From Methanolobus vulcani (GTDB lineage: Archaea; Halobacteriota; Methanosarcinia; Methanosarcinales; Methanosarcinaceae), in contig NZ_FNCA01000005.1 of the NCBI RefSeq assembly GCF_900100715.1, positions 1-64,000 on the forward strand: a stretch of DNA of 64,000 nt. The letters run 5' to 3'. This document shows positions 37,917 through 46,946 of this stretch, piece after piece (the first letter of the stretch is position 1; each line of letters opens with the position of its first letter). Both the position numbers and the translations under genes were made by a program. Under the pieces are notes generated by a model. The model was not told the origin of the DNA. It worked only from the letters and a program-made list of their open reading frames with translations, and did not search any database.

Positions 37917-39293
37917 TTAGAAAGTAAGACCGAACTCCTCTAGCTTCTTGCGTGCGCCGTCGTAGACCTTCATGTACTCATCAGTTGGTGTTACGGTAGC
38001 TACATCGTAACATTCCTGGAAGGTCTTGCCTGCTGGTGCATTCGCATAGTTGGCCTCGTAGGAGCTTACAAGAAGATCAAGGACCTTATTTACATCTGCA
38101 ATGTCCATTCCTGCTGTTGCCCTTGCAACCTCTCCCATCATCCTTGCTTCCATACCGGTTGTCTTATCCTGAACGACACCCTTTGCAGCTGCAACACCGG
38201 AGAGGATCTCACGGCCGGATGCTGTATCAGTGATAGACTGAGCGGATGCTTCAAGCAAGCACATCTCAGTACATGGACCTGCACATGGATAGTACTGGTT
38301 ACCCGAGAGCATGTCAGTGAACTCAGAGATGGTTGCACATGTCCATCCAGCGATCATAAGGGTCTCACGAGTATTGGTTGAGCCCCAGCGGATATGGACT
38401 GGACCGTCAAGATGCCAGCTTGCATTGCTCATTACAAATGCATTGATGTGGGTTGCGATATCAACGATAGCTGTCTCTTCTATGCCACCGGCATAGCCAC
38501 CAAATATAGGCATCTGTTCATCCATGATGATGTCACTATTACCCTGATAGTGTGCCATGACACTGATAGCATCAAGGTCGATCTTAAGCTCATTGAGCTG
38601 GGATACTTCATGACTATCACTGCAGGCCATACCACCGGCACAGTCAGCAGAAATATTTCCCTGAGCGGACAGGGAAGTCTCTGGTCCCTATATACCTATG
38701 CCTGGCCTTCCAGCCATTGCTGCTGCTGTTTTAATTAACCTGGTCTCGGTCTTTGCTGCAAGCACCTCGTATGGGCTCTTTGGAATTGGTGGTTTGCCAC
38801 GGACTGTCATCATGACACCGTTGACAATTGTGTCAACTTCCTTCTCAAGAGCATAGCTCATGTGAACCGGCATGAACATATCCTCGGAAATTGGTGAACC
38901 GGTAGGACCACCCTGAACTATTGGCTTTCTCTTATCCCCAACATTTCTTTTCTGGACCCTGACAGCATCCCTGCCGGTACCGAGCACGAATTCTCTCTGA
39001 ACGTTGTTGATAGCATCCCAGATCTCATCCTCGGTGTACTTTACCACACGGCCTGTATCTGTACAGAAAATACCACAGTCAAGGAGCATCTCGAAACCTG
39101 CCTTGAAGAGGTTTTCCATCATGTCTTTATCAGTTGGTACGAACTCACCCTTAAAGTCAAGGTTGTATTTCTGCTTGAGCTCCATTGCCTTCATCGGGAT
39201 GGTCATAAGGTCCCAGTCATCCTGGGTCATTTTCTGACCTTTCTTTGCACGCTCATAGAATTCAAAACAATCTAATGATCTTGAAAATGTCAT
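37917..39293 (-). CDS. mtmB: Monomethylamine:corrinoid methyltransferase MtmB, with in-frame UAG pyrrolysine codon
   Basis: 458 codons, the same length as characterised MtmB. Codons 1-201 (MTFSRSLDCFEFYERAKKGQ ... AAAMAGRPGIGI) are followed by TAG at 38690-38688, then the frame continues GPETSLSAQGNISADC and on to KKLEEFGLTF. Codon 202 is exactly the known pyrrolysine site; Pyl forms the adduct that presents methylamine to Co(I) MtmC. Conventional annotation would split this into two genes. The start is the ATG at 39293 with agagggtga upstream, 16 bp after mtmC. A hairpin follows the UAG, and a terminator follows the stop. Confidence 0.96.
38657..38676 (-). promoter_or_regulatory. PYLIS-like stem downstream of the pyrrolysine UAG
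   Basis: Perfect 7-bp stem ttccctg/cagggaa with a 6-nt loop, beginning 11 nt downstream of the UAG in the mtmB mRNA. A PYLIS stem-loop at this site has been described in Methanosarcina mtmB; its requirement for UAG readthrough in archaea is debated. Confidence 0.6.
38688..38690 (-). other. In-frame UAG encoding pyrrolysine (codon 202 of mtmB)
   Basis: Plus-strand cta reads TAG on the coding strand. There are 201 sense codons before it and 256 after it to the TAA at 37919-37917, all matching MtmB. Confidence 0.95.
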
Positions 39294-39308
39294 TCTTTTC
39301 ACCCTCTA

Positions 39309-39959
39309 TTACTTCATAAGACTGAGTGCCACACGGGCTGCATCTGCTGCATTCTCTGCGGTTGCATCTGCTCCGATCTCTGCGATCCATCCGTCTGAAA
39401 CTGGTGCTCCACCGAACATGATCTTAACAGAGTCTCTAAGACCTTCTTCCTCAATGGCAAGTACTGTGTCCTTCTGCCCAAGCATGGATGTTGTCATAAG
39501 AGCAGAACCTGCAAGGAGTATCTTGCCACCCTTGAGTTTTTTGATTTCATCAACAATGGTGTCATTTGGAACGTCCACACCGAGATCCACTATCTTGAAA
39601 CCATTTGCACCGAGCATGGTTGATACCAGACGATGTCCGATGTCATGGATGTCCCCTTCCTGTACGAAAGTAATGGCTGTTCCAACACCTTCATCGGTCT
39701 GTTCCTTCTCGAGCTCAGGTGTCAGGATTTCCATTGCTGCATTCATCGCCTTTGCAGACATCATGATCTGTGGCAGATAGATCTCTGCTGCCTCGAACTT
39801 GTCTCCGACTATTTTCATGCCTACTGAGAGGCCACCATCTATTGCTTCAACAGCGCTGATGCCTGCATCTAGTGCTTCTTTGGCAGCTTCGGCACAGCCG
39901 TTTATGTTCTGAGTGACAATTGTGTCTTTGAGTTTGTTTAAGATGTCTTGTTTTCCCAT
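39309..39959 (-). CDS. mtmC: Monomethylamine corrinoid protein MtmC
   Basis: 216 residues from the ATG at 39959 (aaggtga upstream). The N-terminal four-helix cap is at about 1-88, then the B12-binding Rossmann domain with DIHDIG (D103, H105, G108), where the histidine is the lower cobalt ligand, followed by SALMTTSML and the nucleotide-loop region MFGGAPVS. It accepts methyl from MtmB and passes it to MtbA. First gene of the operon; the intergenic region upstream is 470 bp, with a probable long leader. Confidence 0.93.
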   Translation of the reverse strand: MGKQDILNKLKDTIVTQNINGCAEAAKEALDAGISAVEAIDGGLSVGMKIVGDKFEAAEIYLPQIMMSAKAMNAAMEILTPELEKEQTDEGVGTAITFVQEGDIHDIGHRLVSTMLGANGFKIVDLGVDVPNDTIVDEIKKLKGGKILLAGSALMTTSMLGQKDTVLAIEEEGLRDSVKIMFGGAPVSDGWIAEIGADATAENAADAARVALSLMK

Positions 39960-40430
39960 AGATTCACCTTTGATATTGTTGTACAATTGGTTTTACAGCA
40001 TTGCAACTATCCGATGCAAATACTATTGAAATAACCATTTGGTGAGGAGCTATCCGAAAGGATAACTTCTACAAAAGCATGAATTACCTTGCAACATATA
40101 GCATAATCCATACCGATTTCCCAACAATTACGACACATATCCCCTCAATCAGTAATTCAACAGGGACAACGATATTTCATTTTGGAACAGGTTTCTAAAA
40201 GAGGTATGTGCTCTGCAGAAGATATGTGAATTGTCACATGCCTTGTGAATTGTAAATATCAATGTGATTTGGCATATAAATTAAGTTAATATAATGGCAG
40301 ATCAAAAAGTTATTAGTAATACATAACGGGCACTAGAATTACTGAACGATATTTTTGACCAATGGATTTAAAGTAACCGAGAATCAAAACTTTCCCAAAT
40401 ACAGGGATATTACAGCAGAAGTGGTATACT
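39960..40430. promoter_or_regulatory. Divergent regulatory region between mtmC and the first Msr-like regulator
   Basis: 470 bp without a supported gene. For mtmC, the TATA-like aatttatatg on the minus strand (about 40272-40282) would give a leader of roughly 290 nt, as known for methanogen methyltransferase operons. The same AT box can be read as catataaat toward the regulator. Three direct repeats lie beside it. Confidence 0.5.
40225..40272. repeat. Three direct repeats at 19-bp spacing (candidate operator)
   Basis: tgtgaattgt at 40225-40234 and 40244-40253 and the variant tgtgatttgg at 40263-40272 recur with an exact 19-bp period, about two helical turns, next to the TATA-like box. A likely site for an Msr-type winged-helix regulator. 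Confidence 0.5.
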
Positions 40431-41234
40431 ATGGGTATGAAAACGTCATTGACAAATACTATTTGGTTTTCGGAAAAGAGGAAGAATCTTTTGTTACTAT
40501 TAAATGAAGGTGAGAGAGATATTGAGCAAATAAAAAAATCACTTAATGTCACAACCCGGTCAATTATGCCTCAGATAAAGATACTAAAACATGAAAAACT
40601 CATAAAACAGGAACAAGAAAATTTCAGCCTGACGACAATAGGAGAAATAATCGTTAACAATATGCTGCCATTTCTTGACACATCACGAATTGTTGAGGAA
40701 AATAAGGATTTCTGGACAAGCAGAAATTTTGATGCGATACCAGCACACCTTTTTAGCAGGATAAGGGATCTTGGACACTATTATCTTATAGAACCCGATA
40801 TTAATCATATGTTTGAACTTCCCAGGGAATTTGTAGATAACATACCTAAATCAAAAAAGATCATGACCTTTGTCTCATATCTTCATCCTTCATTTCTTAC
40901 TCTGTATCTTAAAACAGCCCTTACAGGAGCGGAAATTTCACTTTTTCTTTCAGAAGCGGCTCTGAACAAAATACGAAAAGAGTATCTCGAACAATTCAAC
41001 GAATTGATTGGCATGGACAATACAGCTATCTTTCTTTGTGAAGAAAACCCCAGGATACCAATGATAACGGTAACTGACTGGTTTTGCTACATCTGTCTCT
41101 TTAATGAAGAAGTGCGGTATGATCATAGGGACATCATAAGCTTTGATGAAAGCTCACTTGAATGGTGTCATGAATTGTTTGAGTATTACAGATGTAATTC
41201 AAAAGAGCTCTGTGAAATTACAAATAACGTTTAG
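40431..41234 (+). CDS. Msr-like winged-helix regulator with FilR1 (DUF1724) domain, first copy
   Basis: 267 residues. A winged helix-turn-helix at about 8-85 (SEKRKNLLLLLNEGERDIEQ and a following wing) and a FilR1_middle/DUF1724 region at about 130-250, closing DHRDIISFDESSLEWCHELF. Msr proteins of this architecture control methanol, methylamine or methylsulfide methyltransferase genes in Methanosarcina (family knowledge). Divergent from mtmC and followed by a paralogue, so it probably controls the mtm operon. Confidence 0.8.
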   Translation: MGMKTSLTNTIWFSEKRKNLLLLLNEGERDIEQIKKSLNVTTRSIMPQIKILKHEKLIKQEQENFSLTTIGEIIVNNMLPFLDTSRIVEENKDFWTSRNFDAIPAHLFSRIRDLGHYYLIEPDINHMFELPREFVDNIPKSKKIMTFVSYLHPSFLTLYLKTALTGAEISLFLSEAALNKIRKEYLEQFNELIGMDNTAIFLCEENPRIPMITVTDWFCYICLFNEEVRYDHRDIISFDESSLEWCHELFEYYRCNSKELCEITNNV

Positions 41235-41261
41235 TATACCAAATAGTTGGGGATAAGGAAC

Positions 41262-42038
41262 ATGGGATCATCATTAACCGAAACAATCTGGTTCTCTGAA
41301 AAAAGAAGGAAAATACTCCTGCTATTACTAGACGGTCCAAAAAAACCTGAAGAAATGAAGAAAGCTTTCGGCGTCGCATGGCGTTCATTAATACTGCCTC
41401 TTAAGGAATTGAAAGAGGCGGAACTTGTTTGCAATCCTGGGGAAACATATGAACTATCTTACATTGGAAAGCTTATAGCAGAAACAGTAAAGCCGATTAA
41501 TAGTATCTTAAAACTCTTTGAAAAGGATATTGACTACTGGGCTAAAAGAGATCTGGATGTAATACCAAATTACCTTCTGGACAGGATAGGAGAAATTGAA
41601 GATTATATAATTGCAGAACCTGATCTGAATGATATGTTCGAGCCGCCTGAGCAGTTTACAGAACGACTTCTACATTCAAAGTACGTGCATTCCGTATTCT
41701 CTATCTATCATCCTCTATATCCACCACTTTATAGTGAGCTCTCAGAGAAAGGGGCCGAAGTATCAATTATTCTTACGCAATCTGTGATGCAAAGAATGCT
41801 TGAAGATAAACATGAAGAACTGGATAAAATGAAAGTTTCAAAGAATACGAAATTATTCCTGTACGAAGAAGATTTATGTCCACCCTCAATTGTGATTGCT
41901 GATAACTTGTTTTCGGCGAGCTTTTTCAATATCAGTGGAATCTATGACCACAGGGACATAATGGCTTTTTCTCAAAGCTCATTGAAGTGGGGAGAAGAAA
42001 TGTATGAACATTACAAAAAGATGGCAACTGAAATATAA
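41262..42038 (+). CDS. Msr-like winged-helix regulator with FilR1 (DUF1724) domain, second copy
   Basis: 258 residues from the ATG at 41262 (ggggataaggaac upstream); an in-frame TTG at 41247 is less likely. Winged helix at about 1-80 (TETIWFSEKRRKILLLLLDG), FilR1 region at about 120-245, ending DHRDIMAFSQSSLKWGEEMY. Clearly a tandem duplicate of the preceding gene, 27 bp downstream, so the two form an operon. Paired Msr regulators acting together on one methyltransferase operon are known in Methanosarcina (MsrD and MsrE). Confidence 0.8.
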   Translation: MGSSLTETIWFSEKRRKILLLLLDGPKKPEEMKKAFGVAWRSLILPLKELKEAELVCNPGETYELSYIGKLIAETVKPINSILKLFEKDIDYWAKRDLDVIPNYLLDRIGEIEDYIIAEPDLNDMFEPPEQFTERLLHSKYVHSVFSIYHPLYPPLYSELSEKGAEVSIILTQSVMQRMLEDKHEELDKMKVSKNTKLFLYEEDLCPPSIVIADNLFSASFFNISGIYDHRDIMAFSQSSLKWGEEMYEHYKKMATEI

Positions 42039-42095
42039 AGTTCAATATGGCAAGACATTGTGTGTCGTATGAAAGGGACTGGAAGGTGCATGTGA

Positions 42096-44954
42096 TTGAA
42101 AAAGAATGAGATGACAATAAAAACCAAACTGATTCTGTATATAGTTGTCAGTGTTTTTCTTGTACTCATCGTTTCAACTGCAGTCAGCATCGAAACTGTA
42201 ACAGAACAACAAAAAGAACTTGCATATCTTCAATCCGTAGAAATGGCAAGGGACTATGCAAATCAGTTCGATGGTGACATGCAGGCAAATATGGCTATTG
42301 CACAAACCATTGCCAAAACAATGGAAATGTATACTGCTGCTGACAGAAACGAAGTGAATAATATTCTCAAAAATGTTCTTGAAACTGATCCTTCTCTAAC
42401 AGGAGTGTATGTAGGATATGAACCCAATGCTTTTGACGGGAAGGACAACGAATATATCAATGCTCAATACCATGATTCTACCGGGAGATTCATACCCTAC
42501 TGGAATACTATCCAGGGAAAAATAAGAGTCGAACCTCTGGTGAACTATGACATCCAAGATTACTATCAACTTCCAAAGATAACACACGAAAACACTGTTA
42601 CTGAACCTTATTATTACCAGGGCATCTTCATGGTAAGCTATGACGTGCCTATTTTTAAAGATGGTGAATTCGTAGGTATTGCAGGTGTTGATGTATCACT
42701 AGATTACATCGGTGATGTTGTTAGTGACATAAAAGCCTTTGAAACAGGATATGCATTTGTAACAGGAAACACCGGTATTCTGGTATCTCACCCTGAATAC
42801 AAAGAAGGAATTGGAACACATACTCTTTATGATTTTGGAAATCCTGAAATATCAAAATCAGCCGACGATATCAAAAAAGGAAGAGGAGGAAGTGTTGAAA
42901 CTATCGATCCTGTAACAGGTGAAGAAGTAATAATGTTCTACGAACCCGTGAAAACAGGTAATTACTCTTTTGTGTTAGTGGTTCCAAAAGAAGAGATGTT
43001 TGCCGGAGTCACCAAACTCAGAAATACTCTGGTTATTATTTCTACTATTTCAATATGTTTTATGGGCATTGTCTCTTACCTGATAGCAACATCGATAACT
43101 TCTCCTATAGATGAGATAGTTGAGAACTTTAGAAATATTGCCCAAGATGCTGTTGATGGTAAATTGGATACAAGAGCAAAAACAGATGTAGAAAGAGATT
43201 TCAAAGAAATTCCAATCGGACTTAATATGATACTTGATGCTGTGATAGCACCTATACGGGAATCTATCAGAGTTACAAATGCACTTGCAAAAGGAGAGCT
43301 TGGAGCCCGTACCGAATTGGAACTGAAAGGGGAATTCAAGCATCTTGGAGATACATTAGATGATTTTGCAGATTCTTTGAACAATATTATTGCAGATTCC
43401 AATAACGTACTTACTGCCATACAGAACAATGATTTTTCCCGTAATGTTCGAGTACATGGAATGGGAGATTTTAATATCCTCACTGAAGGGATTGAAGAAA
43501 CAAGAAACTCATTGGATCTGGCTATTCATGAACAAAAAAAAGCAGAGAAGGCTCTAAGAGATTCTGAAAGAAAATTCAGGACTTTGTTTGAAAGTCTTAA
43601 TGATGTAATATATCTTACAGATTTAGAAGGGAATATTCTGGAAGTTAATGAAATCGCATGTAAAAGAATGGGATATAGCCATGATGAATTCCTTTCTTTG
43701 ACTTATATGGACATAGATGCTTCAAATCGTGGCAAAGATTTTCTCACAGTACTCAAAAAACTGTGTAAAATGAAGAGTAATCTTCTGGAAACAATTCACA
43801 TGAGAAAAGATGGTACTGTCTTTCCAGTAGAATTAAGCAGTCGTATGATAGGGTTCGATGGACATAAAGCAATCATTACTATTGCAAGAGACATTAGTAA
43901 AAGAAAACAAACCGAGGAAGAACTCAAAAAATATGCTGACGAACTTAAGCATTCCAACGAACTTAAGGAAGAAATGGAGAGTATAATCAATAACAGTCCT
44001 GTAATAGCATTCAAATGGAAGACAGAAACTGATTGGCCAGTGGAGTTCGTTTCAGAGAATATCACAAAACTTGGCTATACTGTAGAAGATTTCACATCTA
44101 ACCGCCTTAAGTATGCTGACATTATACACCCTGATGATAGTGAAAGAACTCACTTGCACATCTCCAACTATTATATGAAAAAAGAGGCTGAACTAAACTA
44201 CGAATACAGAATATACACCAAATCAGGTGATATAAAATGGGTAGATGAAAGAACGTTTACAAGACGTGATAATTACGGCAGGATTACATTGCAGGGAATA
44301 ATTCTGGACATCACCGAACGTAAAAAGGTAGAGGAAGCACTTATTCAGGCAGAGAACATACGCAAGAAAGAGATACATCACCGTGTAAAGAACAATTTAC
44401 AGGTAATTTCAAGTTTGCTCTATCTTGCATCTGATAATTTTGAGGAACAGGACGTAATTGAGGCCTTTTTGGATAGCCGTAACCGTGTGCGTTCGATGGC
44501 TCTGATACATGAAGAACTATATCAATCCAATGATATGACAAGTGTTGATTTTTCTGATTACACAGAGAAATTGATGACTTATCTATCCAGATCATGCAAA
44601 AATGGAAAGAAAGATATTAAGCTTGTTTCTAAAATAGAGGATGTCTTTCTGAATGTTGATACAGCTGTTCCTCTTGGCATGATAATCAATGAACTTGTTT
44701 CAAACTCACTGAAACATGCTTTCCCCGAAATGGAAGAAGGGGAGATAAGTGTGGAACTCAAAGTCCTGAAAAATAATTTTTTATTGAAAATAAAAGATAA
44801 TGGAATTGGTATTTCTCAGGATATAGATTTCAGAAATACGGAATCTCTAGGTTTACAGCTTGTGACAACGTTGGTTGACCAGATCGATGGCACTATCGAG
44901 CTGAACTCAATTCACGGAACAGAATTCATCATAAATTTTTCAGAGAGGAACTAA
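42096..44954 (+). CDS. Membrane sensor histidine kinase, Cache-HAMP-PAS-PAS-HisKA_2-HATPase
   Basis: 952 residues. TM1 at about 10-32, an extracellular double-Cache domain (about 35-300; YFQ-rich, VSYDVPIFKDGEFVGIAGVD), TM2 at about 308-330, HAMP and a HAMP-like region (about 332-480), PAS (about 490-610), PAS (about 625-740), then the HisKA_2 phospho-acceptor EIHHRVKNNLQVISSLLYLA and an ATPase domain (ELVSNSLKHAFPE, DNGIGIS). I favour the TTG at 42096 because ggaaggtg lies 8 bp upstream; the next in-frame ATG is 42111. The response-regulator gene starts 1 bp after its stop. Confidence 0.87.
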   Translation: MKKNEMTIKTKLILYIVVSVFLVLIVSTAVSIETVTEQQKELAYLQSVEMARDYANQFDGDMQANMAIAQTIAKTMEMYTAADRNEVNNILKNVLETDPSLTGVYVGYEPNAFDGKDNEYINAQYHDSTGRFIPYWNTIQGKIRVEPLVNYDIQDYYQLPKITHENTVTEPYYYQGIFMVSYDVPIFKDGEFVGIAGVDVSLDYIGDVVSDIKAFETGYAFVTGNTGILVSHPEYKEGIGTHTLYDFGNPEISKSADDIKKGRGGSVETIDPVTGEEVIMFYEPVKTGNYSFVLVVPKEEMFAGVTKLRNTLVIISTISICFMGIVSYLIATSITSPIDEIVENFRNIAQDAVDGKLDTRAKTDVERDFKEIPIGLNMILDAVIAPIRESIRVTNALAKGELGARTELELKGEFKHLGDTLDDFADSLNNIIADSNNVLTAIQNNDFSRNVRVHGMGDFNILTEGIEETRNSLDLAIHEQKKAEKALRDSERKFRTLFESLNDVIYLTDLEGNILEVNEIACKRMGYSHDEFLSLTYMDIDASNRGKDFLTVLKKLCKMKSNLLETIHMRKDGTVFPVELSSRMIGFDGHKAIITIARDISKRKQTEEELKKYADELKHSNELKEEMESIINNSPVIAFKWKTETDWPVEFVSENITKLGYTVEDFTSNRLKYADIIHPDDSERTHLHISNYYMKKEAELNYEYRIYTKSGDIKWVDERTFTRRDNYGRITLQGIILDITERKKVEEALIQAENIRKKEIHHRVKNNLQVISSLLYLASDNFEEQDVIEAFLDSRNRVRSMALIHEELYQSNDMTSVDFSDYTEKLMTYLSRSCKNGKKDIKLVSKIEDVFLNVDTAVPLGMIINELVSNSLKHAFPEMEEGEISVELKVLKNNFLLKIKDNGIGISQDIDFRNTESLGLQLVTTLVDQIDGTIELNSIHGTEFIINFSERN

Positions 44955-44955
44955 A

Positions 44956-45363
44956 ATGGAAGAAATTGAGATTGCTCCCAAAATACTTGTAGTTGAAGAT
45001 GAAAATATCGTTGCTCTGGAACTAAAGAAAAGGCTGAAAAAGCTTGGGTATCAGGTTCCAAGTGTTGCAGCGTCCGGGATAGAAGCAATTAACAAAGCTG
45101 AAGGGTTCCTTCCAGATCTTGTGATTATGGATATCAGACTAAAAGGAGATATGGATGGAATTCAAACAGCACAGATTATTCATGAAAGGTTCAATATACC
45201 AGTAATATATCTTACTGCTCATTCTGACGATGAAACCCTCAAAAGGGCAAAGAAGACAGAACCGTACGGATACATTTTAAAACCTTTCGAAGAGGATGAA
45301 CTTCGAACAGCAATTGAAATAGCAGTATATAAACACCAGATGGAAATGAGTTCCAAAAAATAG
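44956..45363 (+). CDS. Single-domain response regulator
   Basis: 135 residues, only a receiver domain. Acidic pocket E14/D15 (VVEDEN), phosphorylated D59 (VIMDIRLKG), the Thr in YLTAHS and the Lys in YGYILKPF are all present. It has no output domain, so it must act by protein contact or as a phosphate relay. It directly follows the Cache kinase and is the only response regulator in the window. Confidence 0.9.
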   Translation: MEEIEIAPKILVVEDENIVALELKKRLKKLGYQVPSVAASGIEAINKAEGFLPDLVIMDIRLKGDMDGIQTAQIIHERFNIPVIYLTAHSDDETLKRAKKTEPYGYILKPFEEDELRTAIEIAVYKHQMEMSSKK

Positions 45364-45410
45364 ATTGATTTTGTGCTAGAATTTATAAGGTTATCTTAGA
45401 TAGCTATATT

Positions 45411-45431
45411 TTACCGCTTTTTTTACTTTTT
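45411..45431 (+). terminator. Oligo-T terminator after the kinase-response regulator pair
   Basis: T7 (45418-45424) and T5 (45427-45431) runs about 55 bp after the response-regulator stop, with no ORF continuing; typical of archaeal factor-independent termination. Confidence 0.5.
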
Positions 45432-45612
45432 AGTCTTAGGCAAGTATATACTAAAGATGCAGTGTTTTGAAGATTCATCAGAGTATTAAGCATTATCACA
45501 CCCTTTGACAATTCACACATCATTGTCAGAATAGTACAGAATTATGCTATATAGAATTCGTTCTTAGTAATTTTTAGTCCTGATTTCAAGGGTCTATATC
45601 TATAATTTGTAG

Positions 45613-45697
45613 GGAGGCTGAACAACCTCCTTTTCACTTCCCAAAGCTTAGGTGTCATCTGCTTAAAATGCATCTCCACGTAACAGATGACACCTAA
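45613..45697. repeat. Hairpin pair including a 14-bp perfect inverted repeat
   Basis: ttaggtgtcatctg (45648-45661) is repeated in perfect inversion at 45684-45697 with a 22-nt loop. Just before it is a smaller hairpin ggagg/cctcc (45613-45630). Neither sits at a gene end: the nearest genes are the response regulator (ends 45363) and pylB (starts 45855). It could be the remnant of an insertion element or a structured RNA. No tRNA-Pyl gene is seen in this spacer (45364-45854). Confidence 0.45.
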
Positions 45698-45854
45698 CAA
45701 AATACAAACTATGCAAAGATGCGTGTGAAATGTGTCGAATATTCCTTGAGCTTTATATTGACTATACAAATCATCGATGAATTTTACACAACTACCAACA
45801 CAGGAAGCAGAATCATACTACAAAGGAATAAGCATTAACCTGTGAGGTGGAACC

Positions 45855-46946
45855 ATGATAAAGGGTATTAATTACTGGGATCCTGACATTATTGCTGAAA
45901 ATATAATAAACGGACAGAAGCTCACCGACAACAACCTTAGAGAGCTCCTTTACCTGACAGAAGAGGAAGATATAGAGAAGCTGCAATATGTTGCAAGAAA
46001 AGTGAGAGATCACTATTTCGGGAACAAGGTCTTCCTCTACAGCTTCGTTTACTTCTCAACCCACTGCAAGAACAACTGTGCTTTCTGCTATTACAATAAG
46101 TGTAACAACATACAGCGCTATCGCCTTAATCTTGAGGAGATACGCAGCATAGCAAGGACGATCAAGAATGAGAACATCCACATGGTAGATCTTACCATGG
46201 GAGAGGATCCTTATTTCCACAATAATCCTGAAAAGTTCGTTGATGTCGTAAGGGCAGTAAAGGAAGAAACAGGACTTCCTATTATGATCTCTCCTGGAGT
46301 CATAGATGACAGGACTCTCAGCAGACTCCACGAGAGTGGAGCCAATTTCCTCGCCCTCTATCAGGAAACACATGACGAAGATCTCTACCGGAAACTGAGG
46401 GTCGGACAATCCTTCGATGAAAGGAATCATGCCAGGGAATTTGCCAGAACCAACGGTTACTGCGTTGAAGATGGAATTCTTACAGGTGTTGGAAACGATA
46501 TTGAATCAACCATAATCTCACTTCGCGGAATGCAAAAGGGGCAGCCTGACATGGTCCGTGTCATGACCTTTGTTCCACAGGAAGGAACTCCTCTTGAACT
46601 TGTGTCACAGGAATCCAGCCTTTCCGAACTGAAGATAATCTCAGTTCTCAGACTGATGTTCCCTGACAAACTCATACCAGCATCCCTTGACCTTGAAGGA
46701 ATCGATGGCATGGTCCACCGCCTGAATGCAGGTGCGAATGTTGTCACTTCCATAATATCCGCAGATTCCTCACTTGAAGGCGTTGTCAACTATGACAGGG
46801 AACTTGAGGAAAGGGACAGGGACTCAAAGAGCGTCATCAAGCGCCTGAGGTCCATGGGCATGGAACCTGCAAGCCAGGATGAGTTTAACAGGATCATCGA
46901 AAAGCAGCAGGTAGCTCCAGTAAGAATCCCGGTGGCTGCAATATGA
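45855..46946 (+). CDS. pylB: Methylornithine synthase PylB (radical SAM)
   Basis: 363 residues, full PylB length. The [4Fe-4S]/SAM motif is C71-x3-C75-x2-C78 (HCKNNCAFCYY). Other PylB segments: VDLTMGEDPYFHNNP, LPIMISPGVIDD, LALYQETHDEDLYRKLRVGQ, EDGILTGVGNDIESTI and RLIPASLDLEGIDGMV-like ASLDLEGIDGMVHRLNAGA. It isomerises lysine to 3-methylornithine, the first step to pyrrolysine. The ribosome-binding site is gaggtgg. pylT and pylS, which normally precede it, are absent here. Confidence 0.93.
   Translation: MIKGINYWDPDIIAENIINGQKLTDNNLRELLYLTEEEDIEKLQYVARKVRDHYFGNKVFLYSFVYFSTHCKNNCAFCYYNKCNNIQRYRLNLEEIRSIARTIKNENIHMVDLTMGEDPYFHNNPEKFVDVVRAVKEETGLPIMISPGVIDDRTLSRLHESGANFLALYQETHDEDLYRKLRVGQSFDERNHAREFARTNGYCVEDGILTGVGNDIESTIISLRGMQKGQPDMVRVMTFVPQEGTPLELVSQESSLSELKIISVLRLMFPDKLIPASLDLEGIDGMVHRLNAGANVVTSIISADSSLEGVVNYDRELEERDRDSKSVIKRLRSMGMEPASQDEFNRIIEKQQVAPVRIPVAAI

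Noticed and set aside
38138-38338. Alternative-frame ORFs inside mtmB on both strands
   Set aside because: They are low-complexity shadows of the conserved MtmB frame.
37917-38630. A separate gene starting at the internal Met of the second half of mtmB
   Set aside because: The sequence between the UAG and that Met also matches MtmB, and there is no separate ribosome-binding site; it is one gene read through UAG.
45542-45769. 75-codon minus-strand ORF as a transposase remnant
   Set aside because: The basic stretch is suggestive, but no transposase motif can be named; not supported.
45364-45854. tRNA-Pyl gene upstream of pylB
   Set aside because: No cloverleaf with a CUA anticodon was found; only hairpins without tRNA features.
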